DNA of 8,309 bases from an uncultured Veillonellaceae bacterium (GCA_900556745.1 USPU01000037.1:1-8309); one strand, 5' to 3'. Shown: positions 1 to 6,507, numbered from the stretch's first letter. The notes: generated from the sequence alone by a model not told the origin. Numbers and translations: made by a program.

Positions 1-22
1 ACCCAAAGGTAAGCGCTTTTTC

Positions 23-352
23 TCAACCCGGAAAAAATTTCTTGGCTTTTATCACGTGTTCCGGCTGGATATATTTATTGGCAATTTTCATTGCCCCGGC
101 GACAACCGCCGCATCATCCAACCAGCCGATGCCGGCAATAAAATCCGGCAAGAGGTCGCCCGGCGTAATCATATACCCCAGCGCCCCCAAAATGGCAAGC
201 CGTACAAAATTCGGCGTCCGCGAGTCACGCAGACAATAAAACAAGACAACTGCCTGCCGCAAGAATCCCGCGCGTCTGCCTAACGTTCCGAAATAGCCTA
301 AAAACTTTTTGGCCGAATACATGCGAAATAAGAGTTTGAACAATCTTCCCAT
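23..352 (-). CDS. YkvA family (DUF1232) small membrane protein
   Basis: This 109-residue protein carries the DUF1232 (YkvA) signature. A hydrophobic stretch at residues 50-62 leads into PGDLLPD (64-70), a second hydrophobic turn, and GWLDDAAVV (76-84). The Pro-x-Asp-x-x-Pro-Asp and Leu-Asp-Asp motifs are the conserved core of the family, whose biochemical role is not established. The N-terminus is basic (MGRLFKLLFR). Another hydrophobic segment near residues 31-41 suggests membrane association. The start at 352 is preceded by a purine-rich AAGGGGGAA site that overlaps the stop codon of the upstream gene, so the pair is very likely co-transcribed and perhaps translationally coupled. The stop is TGA at 23-25, and no terminator is visible in the 22 bases left. 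Length is normal for the family. Family assignment is confident; function is unknown. Confidence 0.88.
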   Translation of the reverse strand: MGRLFKLLFRMYSAKKFLGYFGTLGRRAGFLRQAVVLFYCLRDSRTPNFVRLAILGALGYMITPGDLLPDFIAGIGWLDDAAVVAGAMKIANKYIQPEHVIKAKKFFPG

Positions 353-366
353 AGAGATGTTCCCCC

Positions 367-603
367 TTACTTCGTCGCTTCGTGAATTTCCTGTTTTACC
401 TTTTCCGCCGCGTCTTCGACGCTTTGTTTAGCGTCGGCATACGCGCCTTTTGCTTTCGCGGCGTATTCGTCCGCTTTCGCTTTCGCTTTATCGGCCAATT
501 CGCCGCCGTCCGCCTCCGCTTTTTCCGCTTCGTATCTGGCTTTGGCCGCCAGTTCTTCCACTTTCGCTTCGGCTTTCATTTTCATATTATCCAAGTCGCT
601 CAT
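367..603 (-). CDS. Small Ala/Lys/Glu-rich helical protein (LEA-like)
   Basis: This 78-residue protein is almost entirely Ala, Lys, Glu and Asp with regularly spaced hydrophobic residues, for example KAKAKADEYAAKAKGAYADA near the middle. That predicts one or two long amphipathic helices without a membrane segment. No catalytic motif is visible. Composition resembles LEA/apolipoprotein-like and general stress proteins, and matches the C-terminal repeat part of the protein encoded just upstream (728-1957), so the two may share origin or partners. I chose the ATG at 603 because GGGGGAGGAAC lies about eight bases before it; an earlier in-frame start at 624 would place that site inside the gene. 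A gap of 14 bases separates it from the DUF1232 gene. A gene is likely from start, length and codon regularity; its function is not recognised. Confidence 0.8.
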   Translation of the reverse strand: MSDLDNMKMKAEAKVEELAAKARYEAEKAEADGGELADKAKAKADEYAAKAKGAYADAKQSVEDAAEKVKQEIHEATK

Positions 604-617
604 TAAAGTTCCTCCCC

Positions 618-630
618 CGGGCAATGCCCG
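618..630 (-). promoter_or_regulatory. Small hairpin touching the ribosome binding site
   Basis: The perfect inverted repeat CGGGC-ATT-GCCCG lies directly upstream of, and shares bases with, the G-run of the ribosome binding site of the 367-603 gene. It has no T-run, so it is not a terminator. It could modulate access to the site, but a five-base-pair stem can arise by chance. The rest of the gap 604-727 shows no convincing promoter: a TATCAT hexamer is present without a matching -35. Confidence 0.2.
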
Positions 631-727
631 TGTCCCAACGCGATGTCATGATATCTTTAGCTTTCATTAGCGTTTTCTTTTGCGAACAGCACGCGTATAT
701 GCTCGTGACCTTCCGCAGTAATCGCTT

Positions 728-1957
728 TTAATGTTTCTGTTCTGCTTTAATTTCTTCCGCGCGGGCTTCGACTTTATCTTTTAATTCTGCCGCTTTATCA
801 GCCGCATCTTCTTTCGCTGCCGCGGCTTTCTCTTTTGCTTCCTCCGCTTTTTCCTGCACGCGGTCCTTCAATTCTGCCGCTTTATCGGCTGCTTCTTCTT
901 TCGCTTCCGCGGCCTTCTCTTTTGCTTCCGCCGCTTTTTCCTGCACGCGTTCTTTCAATTCCGCCGCTTTATCGGCCGCTTCCTCTTTCACTTCGGCGGC
1001 TTTCACTTTGGCTTCCGCGGCTTTTTCCTGCACGCGATCTTTTAATTCCGCTACTTTATCTTCGGCTTTCGCCTGCCAATCCACAGATTTTTCTTTCACT
1101 TCATCCGCTTTTTGTTGGGCTCGGTCTTTCAGTAATTCCGCACGCAATTTGGCATCGGCGCTGGCTTCATTAACGCGTTCTTTGACTTCGACCGCCAGTT
1201 CTTCCGCCGTGTCTTTCGTGACTTCAAAAATACCTTTCGCCAACGCTTTTTTATCGTCGATCTGCGCCTGCGATACACCGAAAGTCAACAGCAATTCCGT
1301 CAGCGCTTTGTCGGCCGTACCCAAGAATTTATGTACTTTAGCCTGACCGGCGTAGTCTTCCATAAAGTCCTGCGTTTCGTCGCCCAACGGCTCATCTTTT
1401 TTTACATTGTTGGCAATTTCTTCGACTTTTTCCTGACCTTCCTGTTTCAGGTCTTCAAACTTCTCCACATACGGCTTAATATCGAGCGGCAAGCCGTCTT
1501 TAATCCACGACTGCGCCACACGACCGACACCATAGGTAACGGAAACGGCAACCGGTAAACCGACGCCCGGAATCGGGATCAGCATCGCGGCGATCGAACC
1601 GACGACACGTGCGCCGAACGCACCGAGGAAACTCATAATGGTACGATCCGAAAGTTTGACATCGTACACTTTCGCCAACCGGCTGATCATATATACTTCA
1701 TTGGCCATCAAAGCAATTCCGCCCAAAAACGGCGTCATCGAAATGACACCCGCGCGCGCGGCGCCCCAGCGGATTAAATTTTCCGCTTCCAGGTCGCGTT
1801 CATCATAAGCGGCCGGCACTTCCGGCGCCGCCAGTGTCGTTTCCACTTGCGGTGCCGGGACATGCGCACCTAATTTTTCCACGTCTTCTTGCGCTTCCGC
1901 CGTCGGACGAATGTCTTCATGCTCCGGATTCTTAATTTTTCGTTTGTCTTTTGACAT
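728..1957 (-). CDS. DUF697-like membrane protein with long LEA-like repeat tail
   Basis: The 409-residue protein has three parts. Residues 1-57 are charged and probably disordered. Residues 58-150 hold two hydrophobic blocks (about 66-90 and 108-146) with a Pro-rich turn IPIPGVGLP, resembling the DUF697/YcjF-type membrane domain. From about residue 160 the protein is highly charged and helical, ending in four tandem 29-residue repeats built on AADKAAELKxRVQEKAxEAK (298-409). Such Ala/Lys/Glu repeats are typical of LEA-like and apolipoprotein-like amphipathic helices. I chose ATG at 1957 over GTG at 1966 because AGGGG lies eight bases before the ATG and overlaps the GTG. An extended -10 promoter lies 39-67 bases upstream. 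The likely arrangement is a membrane-anchored cytoplasmic coiled helix. The specific function is unknown, and the DUF697 link is by eye only. Confidence 0.8.
   Translation of the reverse strand: MSKDKRKIKNPEHEDIRPTAEAQEDVEKLGAHVPAPQVETTLAAPEVPAAYDERDLEAENLIRWGAARAGVISMTPFLGGIALMANEVYMISRLAKVYDVKLSDRTIMSFLGAFGARVVGSIAAMLIPIPGVGLPVAVSVTYGVGRVAQSWIKDGLPLDIKPYVEKFEDLKQEGQEKVEEIANNVKKDEPLGDETQDFMEDYAGQAKVHKFLGTADKALTELLLTFGVSQAQIDDKKALAKGIFEVTKDTAEELAVEVKERVNEASADAKLRAELLKDRAQQKADEVKEKSVDWQAKAEDKVAELKDRVQEKAAEAKVKAAEVKEEAADKAAELKERVQEKAAEAKEKAAEAKEEAADKAAELKDRVQEKAEEAKEKAAAAKEDAADKAAELKDKVEARAEEIKAEQKH
731..1066 (-). repeat. Four tandem 87-bp coding repeats
   Basis: The 3' end of the 728-1957 gene consists of three full 87-base units (1066-980, 979-893, 892-806) and a partial last one (805-731). 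Each encodes a 29-residue helix starting A-x-D-K-x-A-E-L-K. The units differ mainly by synonymous changes and Ala/Glu/Lys swaps, so they arose by duplication and then drifted. The number of units is likely to vary between strains. Confidence 0.85.
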
Positions 1958-1995
1958 ATGATTCACCCCTTCGCAAAAATAACTCTTCTGTCTTT

Positions 1996-2024
1996 ATTGT
2001 ACCACAATTGCCGCTAACTGACCC
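1996..2024 (-). promoter_or_regulatory. Extended -10 promoter for the DUF697-like gene
   Basis: On the minus strand TACAAT (1996-2001) is preceded directly by TGG (2002-2004), giving an extended -10 element, TGNTACAAT. A weak -35, GGGTCA (2019-2024), stands 17 bases away. The start codon at 1957 is 38 bases downstream of the -10. The -10 is good; the -35 has only three consensus positions, so the extended element probably carries recognition. Confidence 0.55.
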
Positions 2025-2032
2025 CGAAAGCA

Positions 2033-2113
2033 ATGTGAAAAACAGACTTTAATGCGATGCTAATCAATCGATCGGACATGTTTACGCTCCCTGGGATCTT
2101 GTTTTTTTCACAT
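2033..2113. repeat. 10-bp inverted repeat, arms 61 bp apart
   Basis: ATGTGAAAAA at 2033-2042 is repeated inverted as TTTTTCACAT at 2104-2113, in the 182-base gap between the SDR gene and the DUF697-like gene. A second imperfect pair based on CGATCGAT (around 2063-2073 and 2119-2130) interleaves with it. I see no T-run hairpin that would be a clear terminator for the SDR operon. The purpose is unknown; it could be a paired regulator site or chance in AT-rich DNA. Confidence 0.3.
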
Positions 2114-2139
2114 GGCAACGATCGATCATCGGCGCCGCC

Positions 2140-2862
2140 TTACCATGCGGTGAGGCCGCCATCAACGGGAATCCCCGCGCCGGTGATGAAGGACGCGCGC
2201 GGCGACAGTAAAAAAGCGATCACTTCCGCCACTTCGTCCGCTGTCGCGATCCGCTGTAAAGGATAATGCGCCGCCATCTCTTCGCGGTCCGCCGGCGTTT
2301 GCCATTGCGCTTGGGTCAACGGCGTCTCGGTATCACCGGGCAAAACCGCATTCACCCGCACTCCGTAAACCGCCATTTCGAGACTCCATGAACGCGTAAA
2401 AGCGAGCACCGCTCCCTTAGTGGCCGCATAGAGGGAGGCGGCCACATTCCCGTTGACCGCGGCGTCAGAGGCTACCGTAACGACCGCGCCGCGCGTCTCA
2501 CGTAAGTAGGGAATCGCCGCGCGGCAGCAACGAATCGTGCCGTAGACATTCGTGGCAAAAAGTTCCGCCAACGCGGCTTCCGTTTCCTCACTTAAAAGCG
2601 CTTCATGATAGATACCGGCGCCGGTGACCAGTCCGACGATCGGGCCGTACTGCGCCGCCTGCGCAAAAATGGCTTCCGCCCCGTTCGGATCGGCCACATC
2701 TCCCTGCAAGAATCGGGCCGCGGGAACGGTTGTCAAGGCGGCCGCGCCGCGTTCGGGATCGCGCCCCACTAAAAGAGGACGGAAACCCGATGCGGCTAAA
2801 ATTTTCGCCGTGGCAAGACCGATCCCCGAAGTCCCTCCGGTAATCACAACACTTTGCTTCAT
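2140..2862 (-). CDS. SDR family NAD(P)-dependent oxidoreductase
   Basis: The 240-residue protein is a complete classical short-chain dehydrogenase/reductase. The dinucleotide-binding glycine motif TGGTSGIG is at residues 8-15. Asp55 follows the third strand, Asn105 sits in the active-site helix, Ser132 and the YAATK pair Tyr145/Lys149 complete the catalytic tetrad, and VDGG is near the C-terminus. The second strand ends in Gly-Arg (R34) rather than Asp, which favours NADP(H). The usual NNAG motif reads TGAG at 80-83, a minor variant. The substrate cannot be read; the family includes 3-oxoacyl-ACP reductases and sugar or polyol dehydrogenases. The true start is the ATG at 2862, where the glycine motif follows at once. 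It overlaps the TGA of the permease gene as ATGA, so translational coupling is likely. Confidence 0.93.
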   Translation of the reverse strand: MKQSVVITGGTSGIGLATAKILAASGFRPLLVGRDPERGAAALTTVPAARFLQGDVADPNGAEAIFAQAAQYGPIVGLVTGAGIYHEALLSEETEAALAELFATNVYGTIRCCRAAIPYLRETRGAVVTVASDAAVNGNVAASLYAATKGAVLAFTRSWSLEMAVYGVRVNAVLPGDTETPLTQAQWQTPADREEMAAHYPLQRIATADEVAEVIAFLLSPRASFITGAGIPVDGGLTAW

Positions 2863-3632
2863 GCGCCCCAGTACCCCCATGCGAGCTTGATGATCAACGC
2901 GCCGACAATCAGCAGAAACAACAGCCGCACAAAACCGTTGCCGCGCACCATTGCCGTGCGCGCGCCGGCGTACCCGCCGGCCACCATGCCCAACGCCATC
3001 GCCAAACCGTAACCGAAATGCACCTGCCCCAAAAACAGGAAGAACACTAAACTGCCGCAATTGCTGGCCGCATTCAGGCAACGACTGTTGCCCGCCGCCC
3101 GTACAAAATCAAAACCCATGGCGACAAACGCCATCATCATGAAAGATCCGGTGCCGGGGCCGATAAAACCGTCATAAAAAGCGCAGCCCGCCGCGGCGAG
3201 CGTCGCCGCCAGCCAAACATTACGACTTCGTCCGCGATACGTAGATTGGCCGCCCCAGTCCTTTTTGAAAAGAACGACCAGCGCGACGATCACCAAGGCG
3301 CCGATAATTACCGGCTCAAAGGCGAACGAGGCGATTTGCATAAAGACATACGAACCAAGCATTGAGCTTAGAAAAGCCAGCGGTAATAAATATACCACCA
3401 GCTTTTTTTCGACCATCCCCCGCCGCCAAAACGTGGTGCTTGAGGTTAAAACTCCCGCGATCGCGGCCAGTTTATTCGTTCCGAGCGCCACCGTCGGCGG
3501 AAGACCCGTCAGCAACATGGCCGGCAATGAAATCAAACCGCCGCCGCCGACCACACTGTCAATGAAGGCGGAAATAAATCCCGCCGCGATTAATGCCAAT
3601 AAAAGCAAAATATCCGTGGAAAACAATTCCAT
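2859..3632 (-). CDS. TauE/SafE (TSUP) family membrane permease
   Basis: The 257-residue protein is a polytopic membrane protein of the TSUP (TauE/SafE, YfcA-like) family, whose known members move sulfite, sulfoacetate, sulfur compounds or other organic anions. Two homologous halves are visible. The first has DSVVGGGGLISLP (25-37) and LGTNKLA (50-56); the second has YDGFIGPGTGSF (153-164) and RCLNAASN (184-191). About seven to eight hydrophobic segments fill the length, which is normal for the family. It starts 3 bases after the stop of the deacetylase gene, with a modest AGGG site that overlaps that stop, and its own stop overlaps the start of the SDR gene. The operon therefore links transport with an oxidoreductase. 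The substrate cannot be assigned; a sulfur compound is only a family-based guess. Confidence 0.93.
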   Translation of the reverse strand: MELFSTDILLLLALIAAGFISAFIDSVVGGGGLISLPAMLLTGLPPTVALGTNKLAAIAGVLTSSTTFWRRGMVEKKLVVYLLPLAFLSSMLGSYVFMQIASFAFEPVIIGALVIVALVVLFKKDWGGQSTYRGRSRNVWLAATLAAAGCAFYDGFIGPGTGSFMMMAFVAMGFDFVRAAGNSRCLNAASNCGSLVFFLFLGQVHFGYGLAMALGMVAGGYAGARTAMVRGNGFVRLLFLLIVGALIIKLAWGYWGA

Positions 3633-3635
3633 CCG

Positions 3636-4946
3636 TTACCCTACCAATTGCGAAACATAAACCAATTCAATGCCTTGCGCTTCCAGTTCCGGCACCATTT
3701 GACGCACCGCTTCCGCCGTATTCGGGCGGCAGTGTCCGATTACCAGCGCCGATCCGTCGCGTTGCGCCATGGCGGCCGCTTGCCGCAAACGTTCACAAAT
3801 GGCCGCGACGCTGCTGTCATTATCGATAAATAATTCGTTTCTGCGGGTCGCGATCCCCATTTCACCCGCCAACGAACTGCCGATCGAATCGGCCGAGGTG
3901 GCGCTGTCGACATAAAAGAGACCGCGATCTCTGAGAATTTGCAATACGGGTAACATAGCGCCGCGCGTTGCGGTAAACTTCGATCCTTGGTGGTTGTTGA
4001 CTCCAACCGCTCCCGGTACTTGCGCCAGCGCCGCTTTGGTACGGTCGGCAATATCCGTTACCGACATCGTGGTCAACAGCGTGCCCGCTTCCATACCGCT
4101 GCCGGAAACAGGCTCCATCGGCAGATGCAACATGATTTCAAAACCCTGCTCCGCCGCTTGCGATGCCGCCGCGCCCGTATTCGCCATATTCGGCATCACG
4201 GCCAGCGAAAACGGTCGCCCGATCGAAGCGTATACCGCCTGCGACTCCAGATCCGTGCCCGCATCGTCAATCAGGATAGCGAGTTTAGCCGTTCCGCCGG
4301 CGCGCGGCGTTACTTTCGGCGTTTTCGGCGGCGCGTCGGCCGGCTGTTTGGCTGTTCCTGCGGCCTGTGTCTCTTTGACCGGGTACACATATAAATGCGC
4401 GATAATCATCGTGATTTCGTCCTGTTTCGGACGGTCTTTCAACGTCACGTCATACCGTTCGACGGAGTCTTCATGCCAGGTATCTTCGTGCGCTGCGCTG
4501 AGCGTTATTTTCCCTGCCGTATCGGGCAAGGCTTCGATCAGTTTCGGCAAATCCAGCGATCGGCTCGGCGTGACGATCAGGTTGCGCGCCGACCAGCGAA
4601 TACGACCGCCGGTTTCTTCCCATTTCACTTCTTTTTTGACCGGCGTTTCCCCTTCCACTTTCGCGCCTTCGGCTTCCAATTTTGTCACCAGACGTGCCGC
4701 CAAATTGTCGATAGCCGGACGATAATCGGCAATACTTTGCGTGACTTTCGGTTTTTGCGGCAACGGTTTCGCCTTTTCCCCGACGACCTGATTCGAGTCC
4801 TGCATGCCGAAATACCACCACGCTCCGCAAGCGACGACAATAAACAGCAATATCCCCCACAGGGAAAACCCGCGACGACGCTGGGTAAACGATCCCTTCG
4901 GATGACTTCTGCCATCGGGCCGACGTCTTTTTCTTTGTTGTGCCAT
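3636..4946 (-). CDS. Divergent polysaccharide deacetylase (YibQ/DUF610 type), membrane anchored
   Basis: The 436-residue protein has a very basic N-terminus (RKRRRP), one transmembrane segment at about 27-48, and an extracytoplasmic region of about 150 residues with no recognised domain. A divergent polysaccharide deacetylase domain (Pfam PF04748) follows from about residue 220 to the end. Seen in it are ILIDDAG with Asp227/Asp228, LHLPME (274-278), GVNNHQGS (315-322), YVDSAT (345-350), FIDND and IGHCRPNT (403-410). These Asp and His residues fit the NodB-like fold with probable metal binding. It likely acts on cell-envelope glycan, but the substrate is unknown. I chose ATG at 4946 because GGAG precedes it by six bases; the ATG at 4958 has its purine site too close. 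It is the first gene of a three-gene operon and has its own promoter. Length is greater than proteobacterial YibQ because of the N-terminal region. Confidence 0.9.
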   Translation of the reverse strand: MAQQRKRRRPDGRSHPKGSFTQRRRGFSLWGILLFIVVACGAWWYFGMQDSNQVVGEKAKPLPQKPKVTQSIADYRPAIDNLAARLVTKLEAEGAKVEGETPVKKEVKWEETGGRIRWSARNLIVTPSRSLDLPKLIEALPDTAGKITLSAAHEDTWHEDSVERYDVTLKDRPKQDEITMIIAHLYVYPVKETQAAGTAKQPADAPPKTPKVTPRAGGTAKLAILIDDAGTDLESQAVYASIGRPFSLAVMPNMANTGAAASQAAEQGFEIMLHLPMEPVSGSGMEAGTLLTTMSVTDIADRTKAALAQVPGAVGVNNHQGSKFTATRGAMLPVLQILRDRGLFYVDSATSADSIGSSLAGEMGIATRRNELFIDNDSSVAAICERLRQAAAMAQRDGSALVIGHCRPNTAEAVRQMVPELEAQGIELVYVSQLVG

Positions 4947-4997
4947 AATAAGCTCCATTTCCTCGCGCTAACGCTCGTTGATCTCTTCTTTGCCTTC

Positions 4998-5026
4998 ATT
5001 GTAACCGTGAAAACGAAACGCCGCAA
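4998..5026 (-). promoter_or_regulatory. Promoter for the deacetylase-permease-SDR operon
   Basis: On the minus strand TTGCGG (5021-5026) and TACAAT (4998-5003) are exactly 17 bases apart. The -10 matches five of six consensus bases and the -35 keeps TTG. The -35 begins one base past the end of the pyr terminator, so the promoter restarts transcription where the pyrFE message stops. The start codon lies 51 bases downstream of the -10. Confidence 0.6.
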
Positions 5027-5027
5027 T

Positions 5028-5059
5028 AAAAAAGCCCTTGCGATCGCAAAGGCTTTTTT
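5028..5059 (-). terminator. Intrinsic terminator of pyrFE (shape is bidirectional)
   Basis: The 32-base near-perfect palindrome has stem AAAAAAGCC/GGCTTTTTT and a core TTGCGATCGCAA, with one G-T type mismatch. On the minus strand the hairpin ends in a T-run, 20 bases after the pyrE stop. The sequence is symmetrical enough to work on the plus strand too, but no plus-strand gene points at it. Confidence 0.88.
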
Positions 5060-5078
5060 GCAAAGTAATTTTTACCGG

Positions 5079-5666
5079 TTACGCTTTTAAATGTTTGCTG
5101 CCGCGTTCCGTCAGCGGTGTTCCTTCTTGGCAAAGCGGGCAATCTTCCGGCGCGTACGTCTGCACGTCAAGTTTTAAAAGTGCCTGGACCTTTTCATTCG
5201 GCACACCGAAATCCGCGCGACCGCCCGACCGATCGACCAGCAAACCCACGCCGACAATGTCCGCGTTCGCCGCCTTGACCACGTCAATGACTTCGCGCAC
5301 TGAGCCTCCGGTCGTCACAATATCTTCGACAATCAATACTCGTTCCCCCGGCGAGATCTTGAAACCGCGACGCAACGTCATCTTGCCGTTTTCGCGTTCC
5401 GTGAAAATCGCGCGCGTGCCGAGCGCTTTACCGACTTCATGCGCGAGCAAAATACCGCCCGTCATCGGCCCCAAGACGGTATCTACTTTTTGGTCCGCAA
5501 ACCGCGCCGCGAGTTCTTTGCACAGCGCTTCCGTATACTTGGGTTGTTGCAGCACGTTAAACTTTTCGACATACAGCGGGCTGTGCAATCCCGATGTCAG
5601 TAAGAAATGCCCTTCCAAAATGGCTTTTGTTTCCACTAATAATTGACGTACTTCCTGTTCGTTCAT
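5079..5666 (-). CDS. pyrE: Orotate phosphoribosyltransferase
   Basis: The enzyme transfers ribose-5-phosphate from PRPP to orotate, giving orotidine 5'-phosphate (OMP), the fifth step of UMP synthesis. The 195-residue protein shows the type I PRTase PRPP motif VLIVEDIVTTGGS (110-122) with the acidic pair Glu114-Asp115. The flexible loop ERENGKMTLRRGF (90-102) carries the basic catalytic residues. LLTSGLHSPLYVEK near residues 22-35 is the usual N-terminal orotate-binding region. The C-terminus has CPLC (176-179), a Cys pair found in a subset of PyrE proteins. The start ATG at 5666 overlaps the pyrF stop as ATGA and has GGAGG seven bases upstream, inside pyrF. Its product is the substrate of the neighbour pyrF, and both sit behind the PyrR-type attenuator. 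Complete and of normal length. Confidence 0.97.
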   Translation of the reverse strand: MNEQEVRQLLVETKAILEGHFLLTSGLHSPLYVEKFNVLQQPKYTEALCKELAARFADQKVDTVLGPMTGGILLAHEVGKALGTRAIFTERENGKMTLRRGFKISPGERVLIVEDIVTTGGSVREVIDVVKAANADIVGVGLLVDRSGGRADFGVPNEKVQALLKLDVQTYAPEDCPLCQEGTPLTERGSKHLKA

Positions 5667-6379
5667 TTGCTTTCCTCCATCTCGGCAATAATCGCTTGCG
5701 CCGCCGCTTTGGGATCATCCGCTTTCGTAATCGGTCGGCCGATGACCAGGTACGAAGAACCGGCCGTCAGCGCATCTTTCGGTGTCATAATGCGTTCCTG
5801 ATCATCCGGCGACGCAAACGCGGGACGAACGCCCGGTGTCACCAACAGAAAATCCGGTCCGAGTAAAGCGCGTAAACGGGCCGCTTCCTGCGGCGAGCAA
5901 ACGACGCCGTCGAGTCCCGATTCTTTCGCCAATAACGCGAGTTTTTCCACATGCGTAACAATCGGTACTGTGCCGCCGATTTCTTCCCACCCGGTTTCGG
6001 AAAAACTCGTCAAGGCCGTAATGCCCACCAGACGCGGGCGTTCGATACCGAGTTCCGCCGCCGTTGTTTGAGCAGAACGCGCCGCCGCCTGCATCATTTC
6101 ACGGCCGCCCTGCGTATGCACGCTCAGTAAATCCGCTCCTAAGCGCGTTAACGCCGCCACCGCTTGCGCGACAGTATTCGGTATATCATGTAGTTTTAAA
6201 TCCAAAAATACATGCTTTTTATGCGTTTTTAAGTAATCCAGAGGCAAGGTTCCCGCACTGTAGAAAAGTTCCATCCCGACTTTATAAAAAGATACCGACT
6301 CGCCCAACGTATCGACAAGTGTCTTCATCTCCGCCGGCGACTTCACGTCTAAAGCGGTAATCAAACGCGATCTGCTCAT
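5663..6379 (-). CDS. pyrF: Orotidine 5'-phosphate decarboxylase
   Basis: The enzyme decarboxylates OMP to UMP, the last step of de novo pyrimidine synthesis, in the cytoplasm. The 238-residue protein shows every OMPDC hallmark: ALDV with Asp11, FYKVGMEL with Lys33, and the catalytic FLDLKLHDIPNT (58-69) with Asp60, Lys62 and Asp65. TPGVRP (181-186) and IGRPIT with Arg215, the phosphate-binding part, follow. I chose ATG at 6379, which has GGAGG four bases upstream and begins SRSRLITALDV; the longer reading frame to 6436 would run through the terminator hairpin and is not a gene start. pyrF leads the pyrF-pyrE pair with a four-base overlap. Expression is likely controlled by the attenuator at 6399-6497 in response to uridine nucleotides. 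It is a complete bacterial type I enzyme. Confidence 0.97.
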   Translation of the reverse strand: MSRSRLITALDVKSPAEMKTLVDTLGESVSFYKVGMELFYSAGTLPLDYLKTHKKHVFLDLKLHDIPNTVAQAVAALTRLGADLLSVHTQGGREMMQAAARSAQTTAAELGIERPRLVGITALTSFSETGWEEIGGTVPIVTHVEKLALLAKESGLDGVVCSPQEAARLRALLGPDFLLVTPGVRPAFASPDDQERIMTPKDALTAGSSYLVIGRPITKADDPKAAAQAIIAEMEESK

Positions 6380-6398
6380 CCTGCCTCCATCATATCCT

Positions 6399-6429
6399 AA
6401 AACAAAAAACTTCTCCCGGCGGGAGAAGT
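6399..6429 (-). terminator. Attenuator terminator just upstream of pyrF
   Basis: On the minus strand ACTTCTCCC (6421-6429), loop GCC and GGGAGAAGT (6409-6417) form a perfect nine-base-pair stem, followed by TTTTTTGTTTT. It ends 20 bases before the pyrF ATG, so it must be bypassed for pyrFE expression. Its 5' arm CTCCC is complementary to GGGAG in the loop of the PyrR-type hairpin upstream, which gives an alternative antiterminator pairing. Confidence 0.9.
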
Positions 6430-6463
6430 CATCCAAAACGATTTATTCTGCATTGCCGCCGCT

Positions 6464-6497
6464 GTCCTTTCCGGTCTCCCGTACCGGATTAAAAGAC
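6464..6497 (-). promoter_or_regulatory. PyrR binding loop (anti-antiterminator) of the pyr attenuator
   Basis: The minus-strand RNA folds as GUCUUUU (6491-6497) paired with AAAGGAC (6464-6470). A three-base AAU bulge lies only on the 5' side, then CCGGU/ACCGG closes a seven-base loop ACGGGAG. The order UUUAA, bulge, upper stem, G-x-GAG loop and AAAGGA is that of the known PyrR binding loop of Firmicute pyr operons (Rfam PyrR element). In that system PyrR with UMP stabilises this hairpin, the downstream terminator forms, and transcription stops. With low UMP, GGGAGA (6475-6480) can instead pair with the terminator arm TCTCCC. The pyrR gene itself is not in the window. The match was made by eye. 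Confidence 0.78.
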
Positions 6498-6507
6498 GAG
6501 TTTGGGC

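Noticed and set aside
604..727. Promoter for the 367-603 gene (TATCAT on the minus strand)
   Set aside because: No -35 hexamer lies 16-18 bases upstream and there is no TGN extension; readthrough from the upstream gene is as likely.
731..1066. CRISPR array
   Set aside because: The repeats are contiguous, in frame and coding, with no spacers.
835..1346. Plus-strand frames of about 112 codons opposite the repeat gene
   Set aside because: They are low-complexity Leu/Pro/Arg or Ser/Ala/Phe shadows produced by the 87-bp repeats on the other strand.
2863..3081. Longer start for the SDR gene adding 73 residues upstream
   Set aside because: The extension lies wholly inside the permease gene in another frame, is Arg/Gly-rich, and the glycine motif expected near an SDR N-terminus starts right after the ATG at 2862.
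4395..5090. 231-codon plus-strand frame opposite the deacetylase gene
   Set aside because: It is Arg/Phe-rich antisense to a gene with clear domain motifs, and it crosses that gene's promoter and the pyr terminator.
6380..6436. Longer start for pyrF at 6436
   Set aside because: It would translate the terminator hairpin and its T-run; the ATG at 6379 has GGAGG upstream and gives the normal N-terminus.
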